A stretch of 64,000 nt of DNA, from assembly GCF_900104725.1 (NCBI RefSeq), contig NZ_LT629758.1, positions 7,898,001 to 7,962,000 of the forward strand. Reading direction: 5' to 3'. Below the pieces are notes generated by a model, which saw nothing but the letters and a program-made list of their open reading frames with translations, was not told the DNA's origin and did no database searches. Shown here in pieces: positions 7,092 through 16,525 of this stretch (position 1 is its first letter; each line of letters opens with the position of its first letter). This stretch comes from Actinoplanes derwentensis. GTDB taxonomy: Bacteria > Actinomycetota > Actinomycetes > Mycobacteriales > Micromonosporaceae. The position numbers were made by a program, and so were the translations under genes.

Positions 7092-9830
7092 ATGCGAGAA
7101 GTTCCCGCAAAGGTCGTGGCCTGGTTCCGGAGATGGCCACGATGGGGCCGGCGGACGCTGGCGGCGGTGATCGTGGCGCAGCTGGCGCTGGGCCTGGCCG
7201 CCGCCGGATATGTGGTGAGCGTGGACCTGCCACCGGATCCGGCGCCCCCACAGGCCTCGGTGCTGTTCTACCGCGACGGCCGGACGGTGCTGGCGCGGAT
7301 CGGCCTGACCGACCGCACCGACGTGACCCTGGACCGGGTGCCGTCCGGTGTCCGGCAGGCGTTCCTCGCCGCTGAGGACCGCGGGTTCCACGACCATCAC
7401 GGCGTCTCGGTGCGTGGCCTGATCCGGGCGCTCTGGTCGAACGTGGTGAGCGACAGCGGTGAGGGCGCCTCCACGATCACCCAGCAGTACGTGCGCAACG
7501 CGTACCTGACGCAGGAGCGGACGGTCGGCCGCAAGGCCAAGGAGGCGGCGCTCGCGGTGCAGGTCGAGTTCCGGTTCGACAAGGACCAGATCCTCGAGCG
7601 CTACCTCAACACCATCTACTTCGGCCGGGGCGCCTACGGCATCGAGGCGGCGGCCCACGCCTACTTCGGGACGTCCACCGACCAGCTGACCACGTACCAG
7701 GGTGCGGTCCTCGCCGCGATGGTCAAGGACCCGACCCGGGGCGACCCGGTGGTGGATCCGAAATGGACCAAGGACCGCTGGCAGTGGATCCTGCGGGCGA
7801 TGATCGAGGCGGGCTGGCTGCCTGCGGGGGCGGCCGACCGGACGCCGTACCCGGCCGTCGCCCCGGAGTCGGTCACCGCGGCCACCATCGGCGGTCCGAT
7901 CGGCCTGATCGCCGACCGTGTCGAGGACGAACTGGTGGCCGCGGGCATCACCCGTCAGCAGATCCGCACCGGTGGCCTGAACATCGTCACCACGCTCGAC
8001 GTCACCGCGCAACAGGCGGCCGCCACGAGCATCGGCACGGCCCTCGCCGGTCAGCCGAAGGAGCTGCGGCCCGCTCTGGTGGCGATCGATCCGCGCGACG
8101 GCGGGGTGCGCGCCTACCACGGCGGTGACCGTGGCCGTGGCTTCTACGACGACGCCCTGGCCGCCCGGCCGCCGGCCTCCACCTTCAAACCGGTGGCCCT
8201 GGCCGCGGCCGAGGAACTCGGCATCGGGTTCCAGTCGTACTACAACGGCACCTCACCGCGGTTGTTCACCGGCCGGGGCGGCGCGCCGCTCTACAACCAG
8301 GACAACCTGCAGTGCCCGGTGTGCCCGCTGGACCTGGCGATGGTGCACTCGCTGAACACGCCGTTCTACGCCCTGGCGGAGAAGGTCGGACCGAACCGGA
8401 TCCGGGACCTGGCACTGCGGCTGGGGGTACCGGCGAAGTACGGCGACCAGGCCACCATGGTCGACCTCAAGGGGGAGCTGACTCCCGGCCGGACCCGCGC
8501 CGACATCGCCATCGGCCGGTACGCGATCACGCCGGCCGACCTGGCGACCGTCTACGCCACTCTGGCCGGCGGGGGCACCCGGGTGGACCGGCACTTCGTC
8601 GAGTCGGTCACCGTGGCCGGGGGCGGCGTCCTGCACGAGCACGAGGCGGAGCCGGAACGGGTGCTCGACGCGGGCGTGGCAGCCGACGTGGGTGCGGTGT
8701 TGTCGCAGGTCGTCGACGAGGAGGGCGAGGTGCCCGGAATCGAGGCCGCCGCGAAGACCGGTTCCCAGCAGTACGGCAACACGTCCGACTCGTCCGACGC
8801 GTGGACCGCCGGCTGGGCTTCCGGGCTCGCCGCGGTCGTCTGGGTGGGCCGCGAGAAGCCCGGCCCGATCCGGACGAAGAAGGGCCGGAGCATCAACGGC
8901 GACGGGATGCCGTACGACATCTTCAAAGGTTTTCTGTCCGGTGCCCTCACCGGCCGCAAGACGCCCGCTCTGCCGCCGGCGTCGCACGTGGGACGGATGG
9001 ACACCGGCGATCTGGAGACGATCGAGGGCGACGTCGACATGGAGCCCGGCCGGATCTACCCGGGCCCGCAGAAGGGTGACCTGGTCGACCGATCACTTGC
9101 CGTGGGTTCCTGGTCGGAGCGGACCGACCGGCTGACCAGCGCCCTCGGCAAGTACACCGCCACCGGTCTGGACTTCTCGGTCTCCTTCGTCGACCGCAAG
9201 ACCGGGCGGCGGTACGACTACCGGGGCGACCGTGCGTTCGAGACCGCCAGCGTGGTGAAGACGCAGTTGCTGGCCGCGCTGTTGCTGCGGGCACAGGACG
9301 AGGATCGGGAACTCACCGCGGCCGAGTCGCGGTGGGTCCGCAAGATGATCGTGGCCAGCGACAACGCCGCGGCGGTGAAGGTGTACGACAGGATCGGTGG
9401 CGCCTCGGGACTGCGGGAGCAGCTGACCCGGCTCGGCCTCGACGACACCGAACCGAACACCCGGTTCGGCTTCAGCACCACCACGGCCAACGACCAGACC
9501 CGGATGATCGCCGCGCTCACCAAGGCCGACAGTCCGCTGACCGAGGACTCCCGGACGCTGATTCTGGGCCTGATGGGGCAGGTCAACGCCGACCAGACCT
9601 GGGGTGTCAGCGCCGCCTCCTTCGAGGGGGAGCAGACGGCGCAGAAGAACGGCTGGGTGTCGCGCACCGCCGAGGAGGGCCGCTGGATCATCAACAGCAC
9701 CGGCCGGATCAGCGGCGAGAAGACCGACGTCGCGCTGTCCGTGTTGTCGCACGGTCACCGGAACCAGCCGGACGGTATCGCGACCGTCGAGCAGATCGCG
9801 GCTCTGACCCGCAGCCACCTGGGTTGGTGA
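7092..9830 (+). CDS. Class A penicillin-binding protein with C-terminal beta-lactamase-like domain
   Basis: 912 residues. After a cytoplasmic tail and one membrane helix comes a GT51 glycosyltransferase domain (EDRGFHDHHGVSVRG and STITQQYVRNAYLTQERTV). The transpeptidase domain follows with STFK (Ser363), SLN (HSLNTPFYAL) and KTG (Lys555). A third module from about residue 690 has the serine-hydrolase signature SVVK (Ser720) and SDN (756-758), with KNG where class A beta-lactamases have KTG. It polymerises and crosslinks peptidoglycan outside the membrane; the third domain may bind or hydrolyse a beta-lactam or peptide. Start chosen at 7092 because GAGGGAG precedes it; the ATG at 7038 has no ribosome site. 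Confidence 0.9.
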   Translation: MREVPAKVVAWFRRWPRWGRRTLAAVIVAQLALGLAAAGYVVSVDLPPDPAPPQASVLFYRDGRTVLARIGLTDRTDVTLDRVPSGVRQAFLAAEDRGFHDHHGVSVRGLIRALWSNVVSDSGEGASTITQQYVRNAYLTQERTVGRKAKEAALAVQVEFRFDKDQILERYLNTIYFGRGAYGIEAAAHAYFGTSTDQLTTYQGAVLAAMVKDPTRGDPVVDPKWTKDRWQWILRAMIEAGWLPAGAADRTPYPAVAPESVTAATIGGPIGLIADRVEDELVAAGITRQQIRTGGLNIVTTLDVTAQQAAATSIGTALAGQPKELRPALVAIDPRDGGVRAYHGGDRGRGFYDDALAARPPASTFKPVALAAAEELGIGFQSYYNGTSPRLFTGRGGAPLYNQDNLQCPVCPLDLAMVHSLNTPFYALAEKVGPNRIRDLALRLGVPAKYGDQATMVDLKGELTPGRTRADIAIGRYAITPADLATVYATLAGGGTRVDRHFVESVTVAGGGVLHEHEAEPERVLDAGVAADVGAVLSQVVDEEGEVPGIEAAAKTGSQQYGNTSDSSDAWTAGWASGLAAVVWVGREKPGPIRTKKGRSINGDGMPYDIFKGFLSGALTGRKTPALPPASHVGRMDTGDLETIEGDVDMEPGRIYPGPQKGDLVDRSLAVGSWSERTDRLTSALGKYTATGLDFSVSFVDRKTGRRYDYRGDRAFETASVVKTQLLAALLLRAQDEDRELTAAESRWVRKMIVASDNAAAVKVYDRIGGASGLREQLTRLGLDDTEPNTRFGFSTTTANDQTRMIAALTKADSPLTEDSRTLILGLMGQVNADQTWGVSAASFEGEQTAQKNGWVSRTAEEGRWIINSTGRISGEKTDVALSVLSHGHRNQPDGIATVEQIAALTRSHLGW

Positions 9831-9951
9831 GCCAGAAGGTGTCCAGGAGCCGGCGCAACGTGACCGGCTGCGCTTCACCGGCCGACGCGGGCAGCACCGT
9901 CATCGCTCTGGCCACCACGTCCGCTGGTCTCACCACCCAACCGTACGACGA

Positions 9952-12900
9952 TCACCAGCCGCCGACGCCGGACAGGACTCGCTCCACCGGGACCGGTTTA
10001 CCGAGGTAGAAGCCCTGACCGTAGGGGACTCCGCAGGCGACGAGAGCGTCCCGCTGAGCGGCCGTCTCGATGCCCTCGGCGATGACCGTGCAACCGTGCT
10101 GTTGGGCGAACTCGACGAGGGCCCGTACCGCCGCCTGCCTGGCAGTCTGGTTCTCCAGGCCCGGCAACGTCGCCATGTCCAGTTTCAGGACAGCGGGACG
10201 CTGCGACTCGATCAGGGCGAGCGTGTCGTACCCGGAGCCCCGGTCGTCGACGGCGATCCGGATGTCCCCGCCGAGCTGGGCGAGTCCGGCCGGGTCGGCG
10301 GCACCGACCTCGACGATCAGCGGCCGGCGGGAACCGGCGAGCAGCGGCGCCAGTTCGTGCGGGCGGGCCAGCAGGTCGGCGGAGACGTTGACGGCCAGCC
10401 AGGTGCCGTTCGGCAGAGCCGCCGACGACTTGACGGCCGCCTGGAGCAGCGCGGCGTCCAGAGCGACCTGCACACCGCGCTGTGCGGCGGCCGCGAGACT
10501 GTCGCGCGGGTTGCTGCCGTCGGCGAAACGGGTCAGCGCCTCGTAGCCGACGACGTGGCCGTTGACCATGTGGTAGACCGGCTGGAACACCGTGAAGAAA
10601 CTGAACTCCTCGAACAGGTGCGCCCGGCTGGACGACGACTTCGCCCGGTCGGTGGTCCAGTCGCCGGAGTCGGTGCGCTGCAGACGCACGGTGACCTGCC
10701 CGGCGGTGGCGCCGTGTTCCTGCCGGTAGTGCAGCACCTGGGCCCAGTCGCCGGTCGCGGGAGCCTTCGGGGTCTGCGCCGCGGGCGTCTTCTTCGCGGA
10801 GCGAGACCGCCGGGACCGCTTGGGGGCGACCGGGCGGACCAGCCAGTCCCGCATGTGGGTCAGCAGGTCCACGATCGTGTTGCCGGGACCGACAAACGCG
10901 ATCATGGCGTACGCCGACAGAGTCAGGTTCAGGGTGGCGAAGACCAGGTTGTTCCACTGGCCGAGCTGGACGTCACGCCACACCGTGTAGACACAGAAGA
11001 CGATCAGAGCCAACGGCAGCAGCAGGTACGACGTCGCCGCGGTCGTCCGGTCGCGAACCTTGGGCGTCCGTTTGAACTGGCTCTTCTCGCCGGTCAGCAG
11101 CTGCAGCAGCGAGGCGATGCTGCCGGACATGTTGACCGGCAGCAGGATCAGGTTGAAACCGTAGATCCGCAGCATGTCCGAGCGCTTGTAACCCAGGGCC
11201 TTCAGGTCGGCGGCCATCATGAAGAAGTACGGCACCGAGACGAGCAGCAGGATCGGGTTGAGCAGTTCGGCGTTGAACGGGTACGCCAGCATGATCAGCA
11301 GGCAGACGGAGCTCCAGAAGATGGATGCCATGTAGTTGACCCGCAGGAAGTATTCGCCGAACCGGTTCTTGTCCGAGCGCTGGGACTTCGCCCGGAACTG
11401 GTCCTTGAGCCGGGACAGGATGAGCAGGCCGCCGTTGGCCCAGCGCTGCCGCTGGATGGCGAGCGAGCCGAAGTCCGGCGGGGTGGCGCTGTAGGCGAGG
11501 CGTTCCGGGTAGTTGTGCAGGGACCAGCCGTGCACACCCAGGTCGATCGTCGATTCGGTGTCCTCGATGACCGTCCGGTCCTGGATGTATCTCTTGATCT
11601 CCCAGTCACCCTCGTAGGAGACCTCGCAGATCTGGTTCAGGGCCTTCTTGCGCAGTACGGCGTTCGCCCCCACCCAGAACGTCGCGCCGTAATGGGTCAT
11701 GCCCTGGTGCACGATGTACTGGATGTCGGTGGTGGCGCCGGAGATCCGTTCGATCCGGGTCGCCGAACCGGGGTAGGCGCTGTACGGCGTCTGTGCCACC
11801 GCGTGCCGCTCGTAGGCGCCCTGTTCGAGCAGGTGCACGAGCCGCAGGGCGTACTCCGGCAGCAGAACGCTGTCCGCGTCCAGGGTCAGGACATAGTCCG
11901 GATCGGGTACGACCAGGTCGGCGCGGTTCGGACCAGCCGTCACCAGCGCGGTCCCGAGCGGGGTGCCGACCTCCTGATAGGCACCACCCATCAGCCCGAT
12001 GTAGCTGTTGAGGTTCATCGCCTTGTTCGGTTCGTGCGACAGCGACACGTACTTCTTGCGCTCGAAGCTGGTGACCGTGACGTCGAAGATCGCGAGCAGG
12101 CGTTTGTGCAGCTGGTTCATCCGGGCGAGCGGCAGCGTGGCGTGCTCGTCGGCGCCGGTGTTGAGCGCGCCGGAGATCTGGCCCAGGTCCGCGGCGAGCG
12201 GGTGCAGGATGTGCTCGACGAAGAACGTGTCGGTGTGGTCGACGATCTCCTGCCGGGCACCGAGGTCGTACAGCCAGTCGGCGGCGAACCGGTACTCGGC
12301 GGCGAGCCGGCGCATGTCCTCCAGCGTCACCAGGTGACCACCGCGCAGCCGGACCTGCTCGTCGAAGCTCGTGTACGCGGCCGAGACCCGCTGGTACGGC
12401 ACCCGCAGCTCGCCGTCGATCATCGCGGGCAGCGCCCGGGCGGCCAGCAGCATGTCCCGCGCGGAACGGGTCTTCGGCTGCCGTGGGTCGTCGATCAGCA
12501 GGGTCACGCGCAGGCCGGGATACTCCTGGAGTGCCGCCGACAGCAGCGTGGTGCGGTTGGTCCGCTCGTCTTCCTGATATGACGGGACCAAAACCGTAAC
12601 GCTGGGGGTTTTCCCGCCGATGAACTCGTCGAGCATGATCCGCGGCGACCGCTGGTGACCGCGGGCCCGGTAGAAGTAGCCGATCCGGGTGATCAGGTAG
12701 GCGATCGCGGAGGCCGCCAGCCCGGTGACCACGAGCATGTACACGATCGCCTCGATCGCGAGCTTCACGGTGTAGGCGTGACCCGCGATGAACTGCTGGA
12801 TGACCGTGTAAGTGAGGTAGCACGCCCAGACCGTGATGGTCACCACGATCGCCAGTCGACCGCGGGTGATCCGGCCTTCGGACACCGGAGGCGGCACGAT

Positions 12901-12960
12901 CGGATGAGGGTCGGTCCGCTTATCGGACCCCCATTGGCGTTTGGCTTCCCTGCGAGACAT
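9952..12960 (-). CDS. Membrane GT2 glycosyltransferase fused to a C-terminal EAL domain
   Basis: 1002 residues from the ATG at 12960 (GAAGGG upstream; an open frame to 13164 has weaker support). Two N-terminal membrane helices precede a cellulose/hyaluronan-synthase-like GT2 catalytic region with DAD (near 360), EDTE in place of TED and QRQRW (near 503). Several membrane helices follow. A basic linker leads to an EAL domain (about 770-1002) that keeps YEALTRF, VNVS, IVEV, VDDRGSG, LKLD, AEGIET and GQGF, so the phosphodiesterase residues look intact. It should make and export a beta-linked polysaccharide and also bind or cleave c-di-GMP. No PilZ domain is seen. Divergent from a GH18 protein. 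Confidence 0.88.
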   Translation of the reverse strand: MSRREAKRQWGSDKRTDPHPIVPPPVSEGRITRGRLAIVVTITVWACYLTYTVIQQFIAGHAYTVKLAIEAIVYMLVVTGLAASAIAYLITRIGYFYRARGHQRSPRIMLDEFIGGKTPSVTVLVPSYQEDERTNRTTLLSAALQEYPGLRVTLLIDDPRQPKTRSARDMLLAARALPAMIDGELRVPYQRVSAAYTSFDEQVRLRGGHLVTLEDMRRLAAEYRFAADWLYDLGARQEIVDHTDTFFVEHILHPLAADLGQISGALNTGADEHATLPLARMNQLHKRLLAIFDVTVTSFERKKYVSLSHEPNKAMNLNSYIGLMGGAYQEVGTPLGTALVTAGPNRADLVVPDPDYVLTLDADSVLLPEYALRLVHLLEQGAYERHAVAQTPYSAYPGSATRIERISGATTDIQYIVHQGMTHYGATFWVGANAVLRKKALNQICEVSYEGDWEIKRYIQDRTVIEDTESTIDLGVHGWSLHNYPERLAYSATPPDFGSLAIQRQRWANGGLLILSRLKDQFRAKSQRSDKNRFGEYFLRVNYMASIFWSSVCLLIMLAYPFNAELLNPILLLVSVPYFFMMAADLKALGYKRSDMLRIYGFNLILLPVNMSGSIASLLQLLTGEKSQFKRTPKVRDRTTAATSYLLLPLALIVFCVYTVWRDVQLGQWNNLVFATLNLTLSAYAMIAFVGPGNTIVDLLTHMRDWLVRPVAPKRSRRSRSAKKTPAAQTPKAPATGDWAQVLHYRQEHGATAGQVTVRLQRTDSGDWTTDRAKSSSSRAHLFEEFSFFTVFQPVYHMVNGHVVGYEALTRFADGSNPRDSLAAAAQRGVQVALDAALLQAAVKSSAALPNGTWLAVNVSADLLARPHELAPLLAGSRRPLIVEVGAADPAGLAQLGGDIRIAVDDRGSGYDTLALIESQRPAVLKLDMATLPGLENQTARQAAVRALVEFAQQHGCTVIAEGIETAAQRDALVACGVPYGQGFYLGKPVPVERVLSGVGGW

Positions 12961-13166
12961 GCGCTTTAGGGCCCTTCGGTGCTGATTTGCGACGGGCGCC
13001 CGGAGGCGGTGCCCGGCGGAATTGTCGTAGCGGGACCGGTAATTCACGCTCCGTATTCCGGATAGGACACGTGGTGCCCGCGTACCCCACCCGTCCGCCG
13101 TTCGCCCGATCGCAAAAGTCGTCACAGTGCGCAAGCGTTTGACGACTCGAAAACGAAAGGGCATCC

Positions 13167-14726
13167 ATGCCGGAGTACGACCCCCTCGCCGACCCGAACT
13201 GGCAGGAGCCGGAACAGTCGCCCAAACGGCTGTCGTGGACGAGGCTGGGAATCCTGGTGCTCGTACTGGGCATGGTCGGCGCCGGAAGCACCTTCGGGGT
13301 GCTGCACCTGCGGGACACGTCCGGCCCCACCGCGAAATCCTGGGCGGTGCCGTACGTCGACGTCACCCTCACGCCCACCTTCCAGTTCCAGGACCCCAGC
13401 GCGAACCCCGCCAACGACGTCGCCCTCGGCTTCGTCGTCGCCGACCCGGACGACTCGTGCACCCCGAGCTGGGGTGGGGCGTACACCCTCGGCGAAGCCT
13501 CCTCCGCTCTTGACCTGGACCGTCGCATCGAACAGCTCCGGCAGGCCGGCGGGGACATCACCCTCAGCCTCGGCGGGCTCAGCAACTCCGAACTGGCCGT
13601 CGCCTGCACCGACCAGGATGAACTCACCGCGGCGTACCAGCAGCTGATCGACCGGTACGAGGTGCGGACCCTCGACCTCGACATCGAGGGAACCGCCACC
13701 GCCGACCAGGCCTCGCTGCAGCGCCGGGTCAAAGCGGTCGCCGCGGTGCAGAAGGAACACGACGACCTCGACGTGTGGCTGACCCTGCCGGTCACCCCGA
13801 GCGGTCTCACCGCGGACGGTGTCGGCGTGGTCCGCGGCATGCTCGAAGGCGGCGTGGATCTGCGCGGCGTCAACGTGATGACGATGGACTACAACAACGG
13901 CGACAAGACCCCGGACATGCTGGCGCTGGGCCTCAGTGCCCTGAACGGCACCCACCAGCAACTGACCGACCTCTACCTGCGGCTCGGCCAGAAACTCACG
14001 TCGCCGCAGGTCTGGTCCCGGATCGGCGCCACCCCGATGATCGGCCAGAACGACATCGACGCCGAACGTTTCACCGTCGCCGACGCCGAAGGCCTCGCCC
14101 GGTTCGCCGTCGACAACGGCCTCGGCCGGGTCTCGATGTGGTCGATCAACCGGGACGCGCCCTGCACCGGAACCTTCGCCGGGGTGGTCGTGCACTCCAA
14201 CACGTGCAGCGGTGTCGACCAGGAGGTGCTCGCCTTCTCCAAGGTCTTCGCCGGACTGCCCGGCAAAGCCACCGGCGACGACCCCGGCTCGGTCGAGATC
14301 CCGGACCGGGCGATCACCGTCGACGACCCGAAGACCAGCCCGTACCCGATCTGGCGTCTGACCGCCCTGTACGTCACCGGCTACAAAGTGGTCTGGCGCG
14401 GCGTGGTCTACGAGGCCAAGTGGGGCAACTCGGGTGTGGACCCGTCCGGGGTGCCGGTCGCCGGCCAGCAGAGCGCCTGGTCGGTGCTCGGCCCGGTCAG
14501 CCCGGTCGAGAAGGCCCCGGAGCCGACCCCGCAGGTCACCAACGTCGTCCGCACCTGGAAACCGGACCTCACGTACCGGCGTGGCTTCCGGGTGCTCTAC
14601 GAAGGCCTGCCGTACGAGGCGCGCTGGAACAACAAGGACCAGACCCCGTCGACAGCGTTCCCGATCGACGCCGACGACCCGTGGAAGCCCTTGTTCGACG
14701 TCCCCGGCGAGCCCTCGACGTCGTGA
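13167..14726 (+). CDS. Membrane-anchored GH18 chitinase-like protein with two CBM5/12-like modules
   Basis: 519 residues. A short cytoplasmic segment and one helix (about 27-47) anchor the protein. The GH18 barrel carries ITLSLGG and the catalytic DLDIE (170-174). Two aromatic-rich C-terminal modules (about 395-450 and 465-515, with YEAKWGN and YEARWNN) resemble chitin-binding type 5/12 domains. It probably hydrolyses or binds a beta-1,4 GlcNAc polymer at the cell surface. AAAGG lies six bases before the ATG. The divergent arrangement with the GT2-EAL gene suggests synthesis and trimming of one polymer. Confidence 0.85.
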   Translation: MPEYDPLADPNWQEPEQSPKRLSWTRLGILVLVLGMVGAGSTFGVLHLRDTSGPTAKSWAVPYVDVTLTPTFQFQDPSANPANDVALGFVVADPDDSCTPSWGGAYTLGEASSALDLDRRIEQLRQAGGDITLSLGGLSNSELAVACTDQDELTAAYQQLIDRYEVRTLDLDIEGTATADQASLQRRVKAVAAVQKEHDDLDVWLTLPVTPSGLTADGVGVVRGMLEGGVDLRGVNVMTMDYNNGDKTPDMLALGLSALNGTHQQLTDLYLRLGQKLTSPQVWSRIGATPMIGQNDIDAERFTVADAEGLARFAVDNGLGRVSMWSINRDAPCTGTFAGVVVHSNTCSGVDQEVLAFSKVFAGLPGKATGDDPGSVEIPDRAITVDDPKTSPYPIWRLTALYVTGYKVVWRGVVYEAKWGNSGVDPSGVPVAGQQSAWSVLGPVSPVEKAPEPTPQVTNVVRTWKPDLTYRRGFRVLYEGLPYEARWNNKDQTPSTAFPIDADDPWKPLFDVPGEPSTS

Positions 14727-14923
14727 CGACAGCGACTCGTCTCAGGTCCGATGTGTTCTGTCGCTGAACAACAACACCAAGATTGGTGCGTACGGCGAGA
14801 CGGTCCCGTTCACGGTGTGCCTCGGCACCACGTGGACCGGATCGCGCCGTCGTCCGAATATCGGCCGACGGGATCGTTCCCAGATGAAATAATCATGTAG
14901 GTCACTGCATCTGGGAGAACGGG

Positions 14924-15232
14924 GTGGACATGACGGAGCCTGACGTGCCATCGGTGCTGGCGGGAATGCCGACGTTCGAGTGGGACTCGGACCAGGCGGT
15001 GCGTTACGAGGTCGCGGTCGAGGCGATCAGCCAGGCTGTGGCCGCTTACACCGCGCTCGTCAACCAGGCGAGGACCCGAGGTGACAGTGCTGAGGCGGAG
15101 CGGCTCGCCGGGCTGCGTGCCGACTGCACGCAGGAACGTAACGCGTTGCGTTCGACCGATTTCGCCGCGCTGAACGCCACCGTTCGCCGGTATCGGGACC
15201 TGATCGAGAGTCTGCGGGCACAGGCTCGATGA
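14924..15232 (+). CDS. Small helical protein, possible orphan antitoxin of a zeta-type toxin
   Basis: 102 residues, GTG start at 14924 with GGGAG upstream. After the opening MPTFEWDSDQAVRYEVAVEA the protein is almost wholly alpha-helical and Ala/Arg/Glu-rich. I recall similar proteins directly upstream of zeta-toxin kinases in actinomycetes. Here the next reading frame starts in an ATGA overlap and resembles only the first residues of such a toxin. The role as antitoxin is inference from size, helicity and this remnant. Confidence 0.6.
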   Translation: MDMTEPDVPSVLAGMPTFEWDSDQAVRYEVAVEAISQAVAAYTALVNQARTRGDSAEAERLAGLRADCTQERNALRSTDFAALNATVRRYRDLIESLRAQAR

Positions 15233-15300
15233 GCGATTTCGATCCCCGCCGGTACCTGCTGTCCAAGGCGTAATCCCGGCGGATCTTCCGGAGAAGGGCC
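15229..15300 (+). pseudogene. Truncated zeta-toxin-like remnant, translationally coupled
   Basis: An ATG at 15229 overlaps the preceding stop (ATGA) and encodes only MSDFDPRRYLLSKA before TAA at 15271. Reading through that TAA gives SRRIFRRR. The combination resembles the zeta-toxin N-terminal pattern DPxRYxLxxAExxRIFxxR, with the conserved Glu codon replaced by the stop. The frame then runs into the terminator hairpin and the kinase body is absent. Confidence 0.5.
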
Positions 15301-15328
15301 GACCACCACGGTGGCCGGCCCTTCTCCG
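15289..15328. terminator. Bidirectional hairpin between convergent genes
   Basis: A 13-bp stem (15289-15301 with 15316-15328) lies between the toxin remnant and the convergent chitinase gene. It can end transcription from both sides. Confidence 0.75.
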
Positions 15329-15334
15329 CACCGG

Positions 15335-16525
15335 TCAGAAGCCGGCGGTGACCCGGGTGAACTCCCAGTCCGCCTGGGCGATGCCGGAGCATTCGCTGAC
15401 CACGCCGCCGCCGGCGCAGCCGCGGTCGCGGTTGACCGACCAGAAGGTGAAGCGGGCCAGGCCCTTGCTCGTCGCGTAGTCGCGGATCCGGGTCCAGGTC
15501 TCGACCGTTGTCACTTCCTGCTGGTCGGAGAGGCCGTTCATACCGGAAATGCCGATCTTGGCGTACGCCTGGGCGTCGGTCCAGCCGAACGTCGTCTTCA
15601 GGGTGTTCTTCAGGCCCTCGGTGGCGCCGATGGTGGCGGCGTACATGTCGGCGTGCCCGTTGAAGTCGAACGGCATCTGGGTGAACACGTCGATGTTCGC
15701 GTTCTTCGCCTTGGCCTGCTGGATCAGCCGTAGCCCGCTGGGGTTCGGGCCGGTCGGCGTGGTGCCGAAGGTGATGATGGTCTTCACGCCGGGGTTGCGC
15801 TGCTTGACGATCTTCAGCGCGTCGACGATCCGGTCCGCGACCACGTAGTTCTCGAACTCGTCGGTGTTCTCGATGTCGATGTCGATCGCCTTGAGCTGGA
15901 AGGTGTCGATCACCTTCTGGTACGCGCCGGCCAACGCCTCCGGGGTGGAGCAGTTCGGGCCGAGCTTGTTGCCGCTCCAGCCGCCGATCGACGGGATCAC
16001 GTCGGCACCGGCCGCCCGGATCGCCGCGATGGTGCTGGCGTGCACGCCGCCGGTCAGGCCGGTCGAGCCGTCCCAGGCCGGGTTGCAGCCGTTGCTGGCC
16101 AGCACGAACGCCATCGTGAACGCTCTGATGCCGGTCGCGTTGACGACGGTGGCCGGGGCCGGCGGGTTACCCCAGCCGGGGTAGAGGTACGGGGCGGCGG
16201 CCATCTTCGTACCGGACGGGGGGTTGGTGGTAGGGGGTGTGGTTGTCGGGGGTGTGGTGGGTGTGGTGCCGCCACAGACGCCGTTGTCGATCCAGACCGC
16301 CCACTGGGTGCTGCTGGTGGCCGGTGACTCGTTCTGCGTCCACCACTTGGCGGTGTAGTTGTGGCCGCTTTGCGAGGCCACGGTGTCCTTGAGGTAGACG
16401 GTGGCCGCGTTCCATGCCGGGGCGCACGCGACGGCCGCGTTCGAACTGGCCATCGGCAGGATCGCGGCGGCGGCACCGACGGCTCCGACCGACGCCACGA
16501 TGGCGATCTTCTTGCTGAGTCTCAC
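15335..16525 (-). CDS. Secreted GH18 chitinase with N-terminal CBM5/12
   Basis: 396 residues: signal peptide (to about residue 30), one chitin-binding CBM5/12 module (about 33-84, NYTAKWWTQNE), a Pro/Thr linker (87-105) and a GH18 domain with the catalytic DIDIE (215-219). The start is a GTG at 16525 with GGAG six bases upstream. It lies 13 bp behind the other chitinase, so both are one operon. The CBM is almost identical to the neighbour's whereas the catalytic domains differ, suggesting complementary modes of chitin attack. Confidence 0.9.
   Translation of the reverse strand: MRLSKKIAIVASVGAVGAAAAILPMASSNAAVACAPAWNAATVYLKDTVASQSGHNYTAKWWTQNESPATSSTQWAVWIDNGVCGGTTPTTPPTTTPPTTNPPSGTKMAAAPYLYPGWGNPPAPATVVNATGIRAFTMAFVLASNGCNPAWDGSTGLTGGVHASTIAAIRAAGADVIPSIGGWSGNKLGPNCSTPEALAGAYQKVIDTFQLKAIDIDIENTDEFENYVVADRIVDALKIVKQRNPGVKTIITFGTTPTGPNPSGLRLIQQAKAKNANIDVFTQMPFDFNGHADMYAATIGATEGLKNTLKTTFGWTDAQAYAKIGISGMNGLSDQQEVTTVETWTRIRDYATSKGLARFTFWSVNRDRGCAGGGVVSECSGIAQADWEFTRVTAGF

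Noticed and set aside
5613..8120. 835-codon open frame on the minus strand
   Set aside because: Antisense to the sigma factor, its partner and the PBP; typical high-GC shadow.
10096..12582. 828-codon open frame on the plus strand
   Set aside because: Lies antisense to the GT2-EAL gene, has Arg/Gly/Asp-rich shadow composition and no recognisable domain.
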